Of a DNA stretch of 64,000 bases, positions 43,841-56,033 are shown in pieces. Numbering within the stretch: the first letter of the stretch is position 1; each line of letters begins with the position of its first letter. Source of the DNA: Symsagittifera roscoffensis (lineage: Eukaryota > Xenacoelomorpha > Acoela > Convolutidae); assembly GCF_963678635.1 (NCBI RefSeq), contig NC_087069.1, forward strand, positions 16,838,660-16,902,659, given 5' to 3'. The notes under the pieces were generated by a model. It made no database searches. It worked only from the letters and a program-made list of their open reading frames with translations, and was not told the DNA's origin. A program made the translations under genes and the position numbers.

Positions 43841-45330
43841 TTATCTCAGCAAAACAAACAGATCTACCAAACGAGAATAAGTCATCATTATCAATGTAAG
43901 GAGGCTATCCAATCGGAGGCCAGCCAGCTCCTGAGTGAAGAGCTCCACAGGTCCCTTATCAAAGCTCTCATGTCGAAAGGCTACGTATAGTGCCAGCACA
44001 AGGCCAATGGATAACTTCCTGATGTCTCTCACGAAGTTGGCTATTAGGTGTCTCGAGGCCCTGGGATAGCAGCTGCTCATGAAAACGTGTGACCACCCCA
44101 CGCCCATTCCCGCGATGATTGCATCGGACCTCTCGTATTTGGCTATCGTTGCCAGCACGTCCGCCTGACACCGGTCCAAGGATATCGTGTTTTTCTCCTA
44201 CGTCAGCTGTAACATAGATGCGCATGCCTCCTCCTTTGCGTCTAGGATCCTCTTCAGGTAATGGGGAATCTCCTCCACCACCTCTGGGGCATTATCGAAG
44301 GCGTCTTGTCCCAATGTATATAAACGTGGTGACAGATAAAACCAAGGGTTTGAGTGAGGCTTTGTCCTCAAGGCCAAAGCCCTAAGGTCTTCTTCCGTGG
44401 AGATAGAATTCCTTCTCACCAAGCTCCCCCTTTCGTCCCTCACAAAATCTGTCTGCCAAAACCATAGGTTGTTTGCTAGTCGGTGCACTATTTCGTGCTC
44501 GTCACACACTCCTGGCCTCATTTACAAAAGTCGGCCAAAAGTGGAAAGTTCTAGTCCCAACCCCTCATCCAACACGACACGCGTCGTGCTGTAATCCTTA
44601 AATCCTTGGATCGCGCTCGAGATTTCCGACCATATAGCAAAGGGGTAGTAACGCGTTCTGTTCGAAAGGGGTAGTAAAGGTTGGGATCTACTAGTCGGTT
44701 TGGTGCTGGTATCATCAAGTCAAATCGTCCTTCCGCTAACAAGACGACCATCGCATATACAAACTGCAGGGGTTCGGGCAGCAAGGCATAGCCGGGAGAT
44801 AGAACGAAGATCACTTTGACCATTTACCACGCGAAACATTTTCGTATTGATTTCTCAGCTTCCAACATGGCGAAGTGTCATGATCACCTACCTAATAACC
44901 TCTGAGCTTGGGGTCAATCCGTCGATGAGAGCATTCAACCGTCCCCTACTCTGCAAGTGGTCTTTTGATCCAGCTATTATTACCACCTCTGGGTCCACGT
45001 TCACCACTCTCTGCACACGTATCGCTATTCCCACCGCTTGACCCCAATCTAAGTTGGGGGCTGTGAGGAAGATCAATTCCGACCAGATGAGCGAGCGGGA
45101 AGTTTACAGGTAGTTGGAGCTCAAGATTCTCCTCAGCTTTAGTTTCAGAGGGTCATAGGCCGCAAACAGGCTGCCCCTTTTGGTGAATCCAGGTGCGCAT
45201 ATATCTTCTCATCACCCTTCACTGAGCTTACCCGATGGTAATCGCTAGAATACTCGCCCCCGGACTGTCCCAGGGGCTTAGCAAGCTGCCTGTACATTTT
45301 ATAATGTTTGTTGTTGGGCTTGTTCTCCAC
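43841..45330 (-). pseudogene. Inverted block: linker and second SGNH-like protein
   Basis: Pieces in order: 45330-45145 (linker), 45076-44888 (PEVVIIAGSKDHLQSRG), 44823-44551 (VKVIFVLSPGYALLPEPLQF and DLMIPAPNRLVDP), 44521-44198 (DEHEIVHRLANNLWFWQTDF and FYLSPRLYTLG) and 44179-43841 (LSIGLVLALYVAFR). Each aligns with 33339-34584. The conserved SPGYA and QFVYA pieces are the strongest matches. Frameshifted at least three times. Confidence 0.6.
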
Positions 45331-45689
45331 TAGAAATTTCTCTTTACGGATTGTTGTGGCTCATTCTTTCTCCTGATGATGGACGTCCGTCAATGATCTT
45401 TTGTTTAGTGGTCCCATGATGTTAACTCTGAGCAAACCCTCCAGATCTGGATTGCAGAACTGAATTGTTCCTCCTCAGCTAAGAGTCAATCTACGCCTGC
45501 TATTCGGTACAACCCGAATACTGTTGAACCGTGCCCATTGAGCATTTTCTTCGCGTCTACATGGCACGACAACGATTTCATGTTCAACTTGATCGCCGTG
45601 TCCGCCTTGCATCGTCCCTACGGGCTGGGGTCTGGTCTATTCCACAATAACTCACTGATTGAGAGTTCGTTTGAATCGTTGGTGCCCTT

Positions 45690-46877
45690 GCAGGTTGGTT
45701 TGCAGTACTCTCTTCTATCTTCGTTTGGAACGCGTCACTTATCCAATGTTTGCCCTGTTGGGTATTAAAGTGTACACCATCTTTCGTTAAGGCACTGCGA
45801 CGTCCATCAACCGGAGTTCGCTTAGTTTATCTGCTATCAGGTTCCTGGCCATTATATTCCACCGAGTCATGTTCTCAATCATGAAGTCGGCTATCGGTGA
45901 GCCGGCGTCTAGATTCAGAGGGATTGTACACAAGGCCACAAGCCTTGTTCTATACTTCTCCTTCAACTCGATGAGGAGACATATCATTATTGACTCCCAC
46001 TTTGCCTCGGGAGTGACGGGGTTTCTGGAAACGTCATTTGTCCCTATCATCAAGGTAAGTATGTCCATCCAATCATCGTTCTACAGCTCCATCATCTTGA
46101 TGACTTGAGCCACTGAAGCTCCGCCAAAGGAGATTACAGTGGTCTGTCCCACTACGAAGATCTCTTCGAAATCCCTCACTAGGCTGTCTCCTATGATCAA
46201 GTTTTGGCTACCATTCGTTGGTAGATCGTCGCCGGGTTCCAGGTCATGCCGTTGAAACCGGCCCTTGGGTGTTCTGCGGCAACTTCAACGAAGGACGAAG
46301 GTTCTTCAGGTGTTGAGATCCTTTCGGATGGTTACACTTTGGCTCCAGTCGGTTCTATGGGATCTGTTATCCTGTCTCTCCCGATGGGTGACTGGCCTGC
46401 ACGCTGGGAAAGAACGATTCTACCCAAGCTTTTGTCCCGTGCTCGATGTATCTCTTGCATCGTAGCTTTGGCCTCCTGCTCGAATATCTCCTGAAACTGA
46501 GGCGCTAGGCAATTTTCTGAGGGGTCAGGTATCGTGTTTCTTGCGTTTGAAGGCGAGCTCATTCGTTGCGGAGCTGCCAACTCACTCGGCCTGTAAAGCT
46601 CCTGAGGCTTAGCCTTCGTGGCCGTGTCGGGGTTCATCATGGCCAGGACATCTGGCGACAATTTGCTCACTCTCGCATTATAGACCTCCTTCATGTGTCA
46701 TATCTCTTCCTCCTTGAAAGCGATTTGCAGCTGGTCATATTTTCTCTTCCACTCATCACGTTCCTTCGCTTTCTTTTTGAATTCGTTGAGCTTTTTACGC
46801 ACAACTCTTGCCAGTCCTTGTCTCTCTTTTCGAGAGTTCTCGCTGGTTTCTGCTGTCTGTATTTCGATCTCGTTCAT
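45690..46877 (-). pseudogene. Inverted block: coiled-coil plus SGNH-hydrolase-like protein
   Basis: Starts at ATG 46877 (MNEIEIQTAETSENSRK), with a helical charged region KKLNEFKKKAKERDEWKRKY, then a variable linker, then SGNH blocks: LIIGDSLVRDF (GDS at 46191-46183), ISFGGASV, LMIGTNDVSRN (GTND at 46044-46033), and block V KDGVHFNTQQG (DGVH at 45781-45770). All four signature residues are kept. Stops lie near 46696, 46331 and 46085, with a frameshift near 45800. It is the minus-strand counterpart of 31298-33003. Confidence 0.75.
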
Positions 46878-46916
46878 TATCCTATTCTTCGATTTTCAAC
46901 GGATTTCCAGAAAGAG

Positions 46917-46930
46917 CTGAAGTAAAAAAA
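46917..46930 (-). promoter_or_regulatory. Splice-acceptor-like site upstream of inverted SGNH frame
   Basis: On the minus strand TTTTTTTACTTCAG lies 40 nt before the ATG at 46877. Homology to G1 begins right after it. A similar acceptor lies at 30672-30683 in G1, though further from its SGNH frame. Confidence 0.4.
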
Positions 46931-49160
46931 CAATTGACGGTAGAATATCACGTCTCTCAGCTCGCGATGTATGAATTGTTGTAAAATTCTAGAGTTTTAT
47001 ACATCAAACTTTTTGTTTATGATATGAATCTTTTCTGCGACATGTATATGTAAATATTCTCGTTTTCTGATGCATCCGATTTTGAACCAATCAGAAACAT
47101 TTATTTTTCTGCATGAGTTTGATTTATTGGTCTCGGGCATCCGAACACGGCAAAATAAACAATCGAAAAAATCAGGTTCTGTTCTTCCCCCCCCCCGAAT
47201 TAGGAAAATGCTAAAACTATCGGTTTACTAGGGGCGGGGTGAAAAATCAGTTTAAATTGATCCAAAACCAATTTTTTCAGCGCGGGCTGGTTCAAAAACT
47301 TCAGTGTGCTGAAGAAAACTCTGAGTGACATCTTAGTTTCACTGGTTGTTTCTAAATCGAGGTCACCGATGCACTTGCCATCGAAATTTTCCATAAACTT
47401 GCAGAAAAGTGTGCAATCCTCTAAAACTTGTCTGAGTAGCTTGCAACAAATGCTCTATTGTTGGAAAACACTTTTTTTAAGGTCAGATAAAAAGACTATT
47501 GTAGAAGGATAATACACCGGTATCAGTAGAAAACAATGAAGAAATTTTTTTTTAATTGTCACCGAGAATTATCTGACTATTTAGTATGTTTTTTTTCTAC
47601 TAATATCCCATGGATGATGGCCCAAGAGCTGGCATCATAATTTTTTATACGGTTTTCTCATAAAAGCTTGAGAAAATGCCTCATTATTAGCTGTGGGAAA
47701 TTGGCTCAAATCGGGTGGGGTGGATGCATTTGTTAAAATTGCTCTATGATAATTATTTTATCTGAAATACCGGTAACAGTTTTGCCTTTGTTGACAGTAC
47801 AAGCTTAAAAGATCTTACCGGTGCTAAAAGATGTTACCAGTGTTGTCCTTCAAGCCTTATTTCTATTATTACATTAGTTTTCAATTTCATGATTGACCTC
47901 CAAGTGCGCTCCGATTCTCAGAAACTTTTTTTCCCGTTGATTTAAATTTTTTAATGACTAGCAAGAATTCCAGGTACAGTTTAACAGAAATAAAAGTGAG
48001 ATTTGGGTCAAAGAAAAAATATGAAAACTGTTTTTACAAATGCGCAAAAAGTGACTTTTTATGTACAAATTTCATATGTACTGGAGACATCGGCTGTTGT
48101 GAAACATATTCTTTTAATGATTGGATACCAATAGGATTATTTTCATGATTGGATACCAATAGTTAGTCAAAATGAATCTCCAGGGTTAAGATTTGGGACA
48201 ACTACCCTCCTCGGCATAACCAGCTTGAAACAAAAAAATGAATTTTTTTGTCTGAAAAGAAATTGTTTAAGGTTGATGGAAAAAAAATGTTTTAATTATT
48301 TAGAAATTAGCATAACAGAAAAAAAGTTAAACTTAAAGTCAACCAGTCAAAATAAGACAAACTTAAATGATTACCCTCAAATTTACCTGATGTCAAGGTT
48401 TTTTTTGAAAAAGCTCGAAATAAAACTTTTTATAGCCAGCTCTGAGCTCAGCTATTTTCTATGAAGTTATCGTTAGTTGAATTCGAAGACTCACAAGTTT
48501 AATCTAGGTCGAACAATTCCATTTAGCACCATGTATAAAAAGTTTTCTTAAGGCGTATGTTTTCAAAACACAATCGAGCTTAATATTTTGCCACACTGAG
48601 CAAATCAATTTCCTCGTTTAAATTGTTTTACGTCACTGAACCGTTTTCTACAATCTTTCATTCAAAAAATTAATTAAATCCAATTTTTGGGTTTTAGGGT
48701 AGCTTAAATTGTTAGCTCCCCGCACCGAAGTTTCATGGATTAAAATCGATTATAATTGAAAGTTGTGGAAAAAAATGTTGTCTGTATCATTGATTCTCAT
48801 GGCAAACTTTGACAACATACTAAGTTTTTTTTTCATCGATTATTTTCGAAAAGTAAAAAACCATTAAAATCCATTCTAGTTGATTATCAGCCATTTTTAT
48901 TTTCAATAAAATAGATAATTTTTTATACATAAAATGCATGAAAATGGATTAAATTATGTAGCTAATTACACTACTTCTTGCAATTTTTTGCAGAACTCGA
49001 AGTAACACGCTCATCCAGGGACGGTCAAAATATAGTAATTTTGAAGATACCAATATCTAGTAAATTTCCAAGAAGCGCTCAGAAACGGCCTTTTTAACCA
49101 GTTTTTTCTCGAAATTTCCAGTCGTCCCTCACATGTACCCCCACGTCGTATCTCGCACCC
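46931..49160. other. AT-rich region, no gene seen
   Basis: No convincing coding frame on either strand. It contains palindromic AATCGATTATAATTG-type motifs near 48745 that recur in the tandem duplications to the right. It could be intronic or intergenic host DNA. Confidence 0.45.
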
Positions 49161-49378
49161 TCCCCCCCCCCCCCCCCCNNNNNNNNNNNNNNNNNNNNNN
49201 NNNNNNNNNNNNNNNNNNNNNNNNNNNNNNNNNNNNNNNNNNNNNNNNNNNNNNNNNNNNNNNNNNNNNNNNNNNNNNNNNNNNNNNNNNNNNNNNNNNN
49301 NNNNNNNNNNNNNNNNNNNNNNNNNNNNNNNNNNNNNNNNNNNNNNNNNNNNNNNNNNNNNNNNNNNNNNNNNNNNNN
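49161..49378. other. Poly-C tract and 200-N assembly gap
   Basis: 18 C followed by 200 N (49179-49378), then C-rich sequence. Assembly evidently failed at a long C/G homopolymer. Confidence 0.98.
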
Positions 49379-52260
49379 CCCAGGTACCCCAAGTACCCCC
49401 TCCCAGGTATGAAACAACAGAAAAACATGAAAAACGGAAACAACAGACAAATTGATGCATATAAAAAAAATGGACTATAATCCATTATAATCGATTAAAT
49501 TTGATTATTATTTTTCTTTTGATAACATTTTTGGAAATAGGTTTAAAATTATCAATTATAATTGAATTGAATCGGTTACCTTGCGAATTAAAGCGTAAAA
49601 ACTTGAATTTGAGATTAAATTCGCGCAGTAGTGTAGCAGATGTCTATCCGTGTTGGCTTCTTAGTTTTTTGAATCGAAAGAGATAAATTTTCTCAAAAAC
49701 GCTACTTCTGCGATGAAAGTTGGTACCACGGTAAAGCTCCGATTTAAAATACCTGTTTACGTTTGAACTCAAGAAATCGACGACTTCAATGAGAAAAGAT
49801 TTTGGAACTTCAATGAGAAAAGATTTTGGAGAAAAGATTTTGGAACCCTCTCCCAGGTACCCACCAGGTACCCACCCCCTTCCCAGGTTACCCCAAACAC
49901 ACCCCCCCCCCAGGTACCCCCCTTCCCACGTACCCCCCATTCCCCCAGTAACCCCCCATGTACCCCCACCCCACCTACCGCCCACTCCACTCCCCCACGT
50001 ACTCCCGACTCACATACCCCATTGCCCACTAAACACCCCTACTGGGACAAGTAACTGTAGTACGGGTAAACGTGGGGGGAAGGGTGGTGCGGTATCTATA
50101 GGTAACTTTTTGTACGTTTTCATAAACTCGATTAAAACTAGGAAAAAACGAAATTTAGTGAGCGAAGTACTATTTTAAGTTTAACAATACTATGAAAACG
50201 AAAACAACAAAAAGATAAATATAAAAAAAATGGATTATAATCCATTATTATCGATTAAGTTTGATTATTTTACTTTTGATAATATTTTTGAAAGTAAGTT
50301 GAAAAACATCGATTATAACCGAATTGAATCGAATATCTTGCGATTTATTTGCTGAAAAACTTCATCTTTTTAATCCAATTTTAATCGATTATAATTGTCA
50401 ATTTTGCTTTTTTATAGAGACTGACAATGTAAATCCATTATAATCGATTAATTCCATAAAACTTCAGTGCGGGTCGCGCTGAATTAAAATGTTTGTGAAT
50501 AATACACAAATCAGATGTTTTCTGAAGTAGTCACTGAAATTAGTTGCATTGTAGCGTAAAAACTTGAACTTGAGTTTGAATTTGCGCAGTAGTGTAGCAG
50601 ATGTATATCCGTGTTGGCTTCTTAGTTTTTTGAAGCGAAAGTGATAATTTTTCTCAAAAACGCTGCTTCTGTGATGAAAGTTGGTACCATGGTAAAGCTC
50701 CGATTTAAAATACCTGTTGACATTTGAACTCGAGAGTTCGATGACTTCAATGAGAAAAAAATTGGAAAAAGTCTTTTTTTTCGATCGCCAAATGTTACCA
50801 TGGTACCAACTTTTATCACAGAAGCAGCGTACCCCCCCCCAGGTACCCCCAGGTACCCCCTCCCAGGTATGAAACAACAGAAAAACATGAAAAACGGAAA
50901 CAACAGACAAATTGATGCATATAAAAAAAATGGACTATAATCCATTAAAATCGATTTAATTTGATTATTCTTTTTCTTTTGATAACATTTTTGGAAATAG
51001 GTTTAAAAGTATCAATTATAATTGAATTGAATCGGTTACTTTGCGAATTAAAGCGTAAAAACTTGAATTTGAGATTAAATTCGCGCAGTAGTGTAGCAGA
51101 TGTCTATCCGTGTTGGCTTCTTAGTTTTTTGAATCGAAAGAGATAAATTTTCTCAAAAACGCTACTTCTGCGATGAAAGTTGGTACCACGGTAAAGCTCC
51201 GATTTAAAATACCTGTTTACGTTTGAACTCAATAAATCGACGACTTCAATGAGAAAAGATTTTGGAACTTCAATGAGAAACGATTTTGGAGAAAAGATTT
51301 TGGAACCCTCTCCCAGGTACCCACCAGGTACCCACCCCCTTCCCAGGTTACCCCAAACACACCCCCCCCCCCCCAGGTACCCCCCTTCCCACGTACCCCC
51401 CATTCCCCCAGTAACCCCCCATGTACCCCCACCCCACCTACCGCCCACTCCACTCCCCCACGTACTCCCGACTCACATACCCCATTGCCCACTAAACACC
51501 CCTACTGGGACAAGTAACTGTAGTACGGGTAAACGTGGGGGGAAGGGTGGTGCGGTATCTATAGGTAACTTTTTGTACGTTTTCATAAACTCGATTAAAA
51601 CTAGGAAAAAACGAAATTTAGTGAGCGAAGTACTATTTTAAGTTTAACAATACTATGAAAACGAAAACAACAAAAAGATAAATATAAAAAAAATGGATTA
51701 TAATCCATTATTATCGATTAAGTTTGATTATTTTACTTTTGATAATATTTTTGAAAGTAAGTTGAAAAACATCGATTATAACCGAATTGAATCGAATATC
51801 TTGCGATTTATTTGCTGAAAAACTTCATCTTTTTAATCCAATTTTAATCGATTATAATTGTCAATTTTGCTTTTTTATAGAGACTGACAATGTAAATCCA
51901 TTATAATCGATTAATTCCATAAAACTTCAGTGCGGGTCGCGCTGAATTAAAATGTTTGTGAATAATACACAAATCAGATGTTTTCTGAAGTAGTCACTGA
52001 AATTAGTTGCATTGTAGCGTAAAAACTTGAATTTGAGTTTGAATTTGCGCAGTAGTGTAGCAGATGTATATCCGTGTTGGCTTCTTAGTTTTTGGAAGCG
52101 AAAGTGATAATTTTTCTCAAAAACGCTGCTTCTGTGATGAAAGTTGGTACCATGGTAAAGCTCCGATTTAAAATACCTGTTTACATTTGAACTCGAGAGT
52201 TCGATGACTTCAATGAGAAAAAAATTGGTAAAAGTCTTTTTTTCGATCGCCAAAAAAAAA
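49379..52260 (+). repeat. Two 1.46-kb tandem units with nested duplication
   Basis: TCCCAGGTATGAAACAACAG occurs at 49401 and 50861 (1460 bp apart), and most sequence between is repeated. Inside each unit a 130-bp block (TAGTGTAGCAGATGT...GTGTTGGCTTCTTAG) occurs twice in two diverged versions (49589/51052 and 50553/52017), so an older duplication preceded the 1.46-kb one. Each unit carries a CCCAGGTACCCC-rich minisatellite (49850-50030, 51310-51490). Open frames in the C-rich part are low-complexity artefacts. Confidence 0.88.
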
Positions 52261-52588
52261 ACATGCCAAGCACAAATAGTCCGCGTTAATTTTGAATTCA
52301 TAAATAGCATAAATATAATAAAATATTATAAAGTTCAGCTCCCATTGGCTCAAATTGAAGCTTGCACTGAAGTCAATATGCTATCCAGTGCAATCTGCGA
52401 TTACGAGTTTGCACTGTTTTATTAGAGAACTTAAGTTAATTGTACATTTTCGCTGTTGATTTTTACGGCAGTTTAGATAACCAAGCTAAAATGTTTCAAA
52501 TATGCACAATGCTTCATATTTTTTGAATCAAGATTTAGTTATCTGACAAAGCCAGTAAGGAACCAAATCAATTTCCTACAAAGCCTAC

Positions 52589-53120
52589 ACTCTCTAAAAA
52601 GCCTTACTTTAAGGACCATTTTGGACAATTTTCACTTGAAATTTTATTTTAAAAATTTTCGTCGGCCGACAGCAACTGATCTGAACCTGCAAATGATCTG
52701 AGCTACCCGCTCTGAAAGATTCGATATTTATTTGATGCACTTACCGTTTTTTCCGGGGCTGAAAATGCCAGTTCTTATATCCACAAATAGATTTCCAATC
52801 CGCGTGAAAAAGTAAGAAACAGCCCAGTTAGGAAAAAAAATTTTACACTGAGTTTCAGTTTTTTACTGATAATGTTTTATGTCGCATGAAAAAAAATTTT
52901 CTCCGCTTATTCGAGAAAGAGCTCACTGCGATGCAAAACATAGCTCAGACAATAAAAACTGGCATTTTCAGACGAGGATAAAAATGGTGCTTCAAATTTT
53001 GTGCTTCAAATTTTCAGAGAGGGAAGTTCAGATCATTTGCTGTCGGTCGACATAGAAATATTCTAAACTTTCAACTAAACATTGTCCTAAATGGTCCTTA
53101 AAATTAGGCTTTATAGAGAA
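52589..53120. mobile_element. Foldback MITE 1
   Basis: Arms 52589-52777 and 52951-53120 are imperfect inverted repeats. Examples are AAGGACCATTTTGGACAAT against its complement near 53080-53100, and CTGAAAATGCCAGT against ACTGGCATTTTCAG. The loop is about 170 bp. There is no coding capacity, so it is a non-autonomous element. Confidence 0.75.
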
Positions 53121-53155
53121 TAAAAGCCTGATTTTGCGTTTAGTTTTTTCCACTA

Positions 53156-53651
53156 GTGAACAAATTAAGCGCAAGTTCTAGATTTTACTCTGTAAAATGC
53201 CTGTTTTCAATGTACATTTTGGCCAACATTTCCTTCAAAATTCATGAAAATTTTTACAATGAACGAGAGAAAATGATCAGAACTATCATCTGTGAAAAAA
53301 AAACATATTTGATTTTAATGATTACCAATGTAATCCGGGTCTGAAAATTCAATGTTTCTTCATCAGCACCAAGTGTTTTACTTAGAGTGAATACGTAACA
53401 AATGTCTGATTGTTTCACATTGCATAAACATATTTTACTCCGCTTATTTCACTATAATTCAAAACTCAGTGCAGATGAGGAAAACTGGCGTTTTCAGACC
53501 CGGATTACATTGGTAAGTCATTGAAACCAAATATTGATACCCTCAAAGGTGCTCTGCTCATTTGCTCTGGGACAATGTAAAACTCTTACTGAATTTTGAA
53601 GGAAATGTGGTACAAAATGTACACTGAAAACTTGCTCTTATTTTTGTCCAC
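53156..53651. mobile_element. Foldback MITE 2, TA-flanked, mariner-like
   Basis: Arms of about 195 and 165 bp. The inner arms include a perfect 26-bp inverted match (53322-53347 and 53491-53516). The ends are GTGAACAAAT... and ...ATTTTTGTCCAC, flanked by TA on both sides (53154-53155, 53652-53653), the target duplication of Tc1/mariner elements. The inner segment resembles MITE 1 (AAAACTGGCGTTTTCAG), so the two are related. About 496 bp, no ORF. Confidence 0.75.
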
Positions 53652-53653
53652 TA

Positions 53654-54716
53654 GTGTAGTATTGATTCAAGTGATTCGTTTTTCAAACGCCAAACAAACA
53701 TAAATAGCACTTGATTTAGCACTATCGGTTTAAAATCTTCGAAACTTGGTTTTTTCGTTTTTTGAAAAAAGTGACTGATAAACTGTGGTCGGGTTTTTTT
53801 GTACAGACAAATTCTGACTTTTCTAACTAGCATTTTTTGACAACTTTTTTATGTCATTCAAAAAAAAATTTGTCATCTTGAGCTCAAATTAAGAAAACCC
53901 TTCCCTCTGATATTTTTCAGAAACTTATGGAGGTTTAGAGGCTGTCAATTTGACCAAGTTGGGAAAACTAACGCGCGAGATTTTAGTACTACTAACGCGT
54001 AGGTGGACGCTTAATCTTAGAAATTGATTAGAAATTGTTCTAAATTGAAACGAGGGACGATATGTGACTTATTAAGTTCTTGCTCATAGCAGAATGTATC
54101 ATTTAGTACTTCACACAGCGTGTGGGGGATAATTTTTAACAAACAAACTCAAAAAATTTGTTTTTGAAATAATTGTTTTTCTTGCTAGCACCACTACATA
54201 GGCTTTAGAAGGCAACCGGAACATTCTTCACCCTGATACAAGCAGTCCTGTTGTTTTTGTTGGCGCGGCATCGGATTGTAGAAAACTAAGATCAAGTGTT
54301 GATATAACTTACAAACAAAAGTAGCGATGAGTTTTTGTTGAAGAAAGCTCATTTGATAAAAAACATTGATTGGAGATTTTATACTATTTTTCGAGACTTG
54401 AAATTTTTTAAAGCAGATAATAATATCGTTGAAAAAACGATTGAAAAGGAATTATAACAGAAGAGTATAACGCCTAGTTACCCGCGTCAAATCAGTAGAA
54501 AATTGGCATCCAAAAATTTTCAGGGGAAAAACCGATGTCATGAAATAGGGTTATAATTTTTTATGTTTTTTTTTTCAAGGAGAGCAGAAAGTTTTGTTTT
54601 CTGTTTTGTCAATTTTATATAGTTGCTAATTTATTTTAGAAAAATGCTTATGAGAAAACTCGAGCTTTGTCTATTCATGCACTGGCTTGTGTAGCGAAAT
54701 GAAGAATATGTAGAAT
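53654..54716. other. No gene seen
   Basis: AT-rich. No exon, repeat or RNA gene could be supported. Confidence 0.45.
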
Positions 54717-55156
54717 CAAGGGCGGGGTAAGGGGGGCGGGGGGGTTATGTGGTGCAGACACTCCCTCTCAGGGATTCAACCCCCTGTCGACCCAAAGGGT
54801 CCCCCTTTGGTACTTTTTAAGAAATCAATTTTTGGCCGACCGACCTTTAATTTTTTCTAAAGGCTCCTTCGGCGCCAATACCTACTAACTTTGAGGGGGA
54901 GCGCGCGCGCCAAAAAAATGCAATTATTTGTCAAAATTTTCTAAAAAGTGCCCAAAAATCGCTTTTTTTACCTGTTTTTTCAAAAACTTGCCTGCGGAGC
55001 AGAAAGTTTTACCAAAACAGCGTCTTTTTAGAGCTTTAGGAGAGCTCGGAAAATCAATTTTGTCGACCTAAAAAAGGGTGGTCGTCAAAATTATCAAAAT
55101 TTGTTTTGAAAATCCGAAACCCCCCCCCCCTCGAAAAACTCCTAGATCCGCCCCTG
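54717..55156. mobile_element. Possible non-autonomous hAT-like element
   Basis: Begins CAAGGGCGGGGTAAGG and ends TAGATCCGCCCCTG, short imperfect inverted termini of the CAGGGGCGG type common at hAT-family ends. The interior has G/C-rich runs and a GCGCGCGC tract unlike its flanks. No 8-bp target duplication was visible, so the call is weak. Confidence 0.3.
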
Positions 55157-55573
55157 GCCTTATCCATCGTTTAAGGGACTCTGATACTTTGTAAGTCGAC
55201 TGATTTCAACTTCGAGCGCTCGCAAAACATTTTTTGTTGAATATAAAAATCGTATTTTGTCCAAGTCTTATAAATAAACAGTCCAAAGCAGAGGAGCTCA
55301 AATAACGCATTTTCTATTGATGAGCTAAGGAGATCGTTTGTCACTGCTTCCGCTCATTTTTCAAACCTTGTTTGTTCATCGAGGGCATCGAGGACATCAA
55401 AAAAATTTCTTGTCTTTTTTAAGCATCCCTTTTCTTCTTTTTATAAAGGGCCATTAAAAACATTAAAACAATAACTTAAAAATAAAATGATTAAATTAAA
55501 TCTTTTCGCTTTGTCAGATTCATAAACCCAACGGCGAAAGTAATTGCCGCAGTATTATTCAGAAGAATTCAAG
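55157..55573. other. Region upstream of host exon 1
   Basis: AT-rich. It ends in a possible acceptor TTTCGCTTTGTCAG (55504-55517) about 56 bp before the ATG at 55574, which could be a cis or trans-splice site. In-frame TAA at 55541 rules out extending the reading frame to that acceptor. Confidence 0.4.
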
Positions 55574-55669
55574 ATGAGCTTAGAGCAGACTCCGCCATCG
55601 CCCATCGCGGATGAGTATGACACGATGACCAGAATACCCACCACCAGAATAGCCCAGAGTGTTTCACAG
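55574..55669 (+). CDS. Unrecognised host gene, exon 1
   Basis: ATG at 55574 opens 32 codons (MSLEQTPPSPIADEYDTMTR...) ending in phase 0 at a donor CACAG/GTACTT (55670). TPPSP and TRIP are possible proline-directed phosphorylation sites. It joins in phase to the acceptor at 56497. I cannot name the protein. An alternative start upstream from a non-ATG codon at 55544 is less likely. Confidence 0.55.
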
Positions 55670-56033
55670 GTACTTGATGTTCTGGAAATGGGATTACTTT
55701 TGATAAACAACTCACATTTTTCAAAACATCTTAATCAAAATATATCCTTGTTTTTCAAAAATTATATGTCAGGGAAACTTTTTCGTTTTTAGCTGTTTTT
55801 GAAAGTGAAAAAGGGAACGTTTACTTCCTTAATCTAGTCAAATATTACCATCTTCTCTTCTCCTGCAAAACTGTTGTTTTCACTGCACGCACACAAACAT
55901 TTTTTCAACAATTTTTAAACAATCTTGTTTTTAACTGAAACAGCCACTAGACCATTGCCTATCATAAACTGAACAACTCAAATGCCCTCACTTGTTTTTT
56001 TTTGAAATTTGACGAAATTGTCACACTGCTTCG

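Larger units (their letters stand above)
39540..46877 (-). mobile_element. Inverted, diverged homologue of the G1 cargo module, without gag-pol
   Basis: Reading right to left, the minus strand encodes the same protein order as G1 31.3-38.2 kb: coiled coil, SGNH, linker, second SGNH-like, then cargo C, D and E. Similarity is only at protein level (by eye roughly 30-45%), so the copies belong to different families. Nothing resembling gag, RT or integrase lies upstream (46.9-49 kb), and no LTR pair was found. It is either a truncated relative of G1 or a cargo module that can exist on its own. Stops and frameshifts show it is decayed. Confidence 0.75.

Noticed and set aside
49769..50178. Pro-rich (plus) and Gly-rich (minus) open frames over 100 codons in the C-rich region
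   Set aside because: They follow from CCCAGGTACCCC minisatellite composition, which has few stops in any frame. No domain and no splice context.
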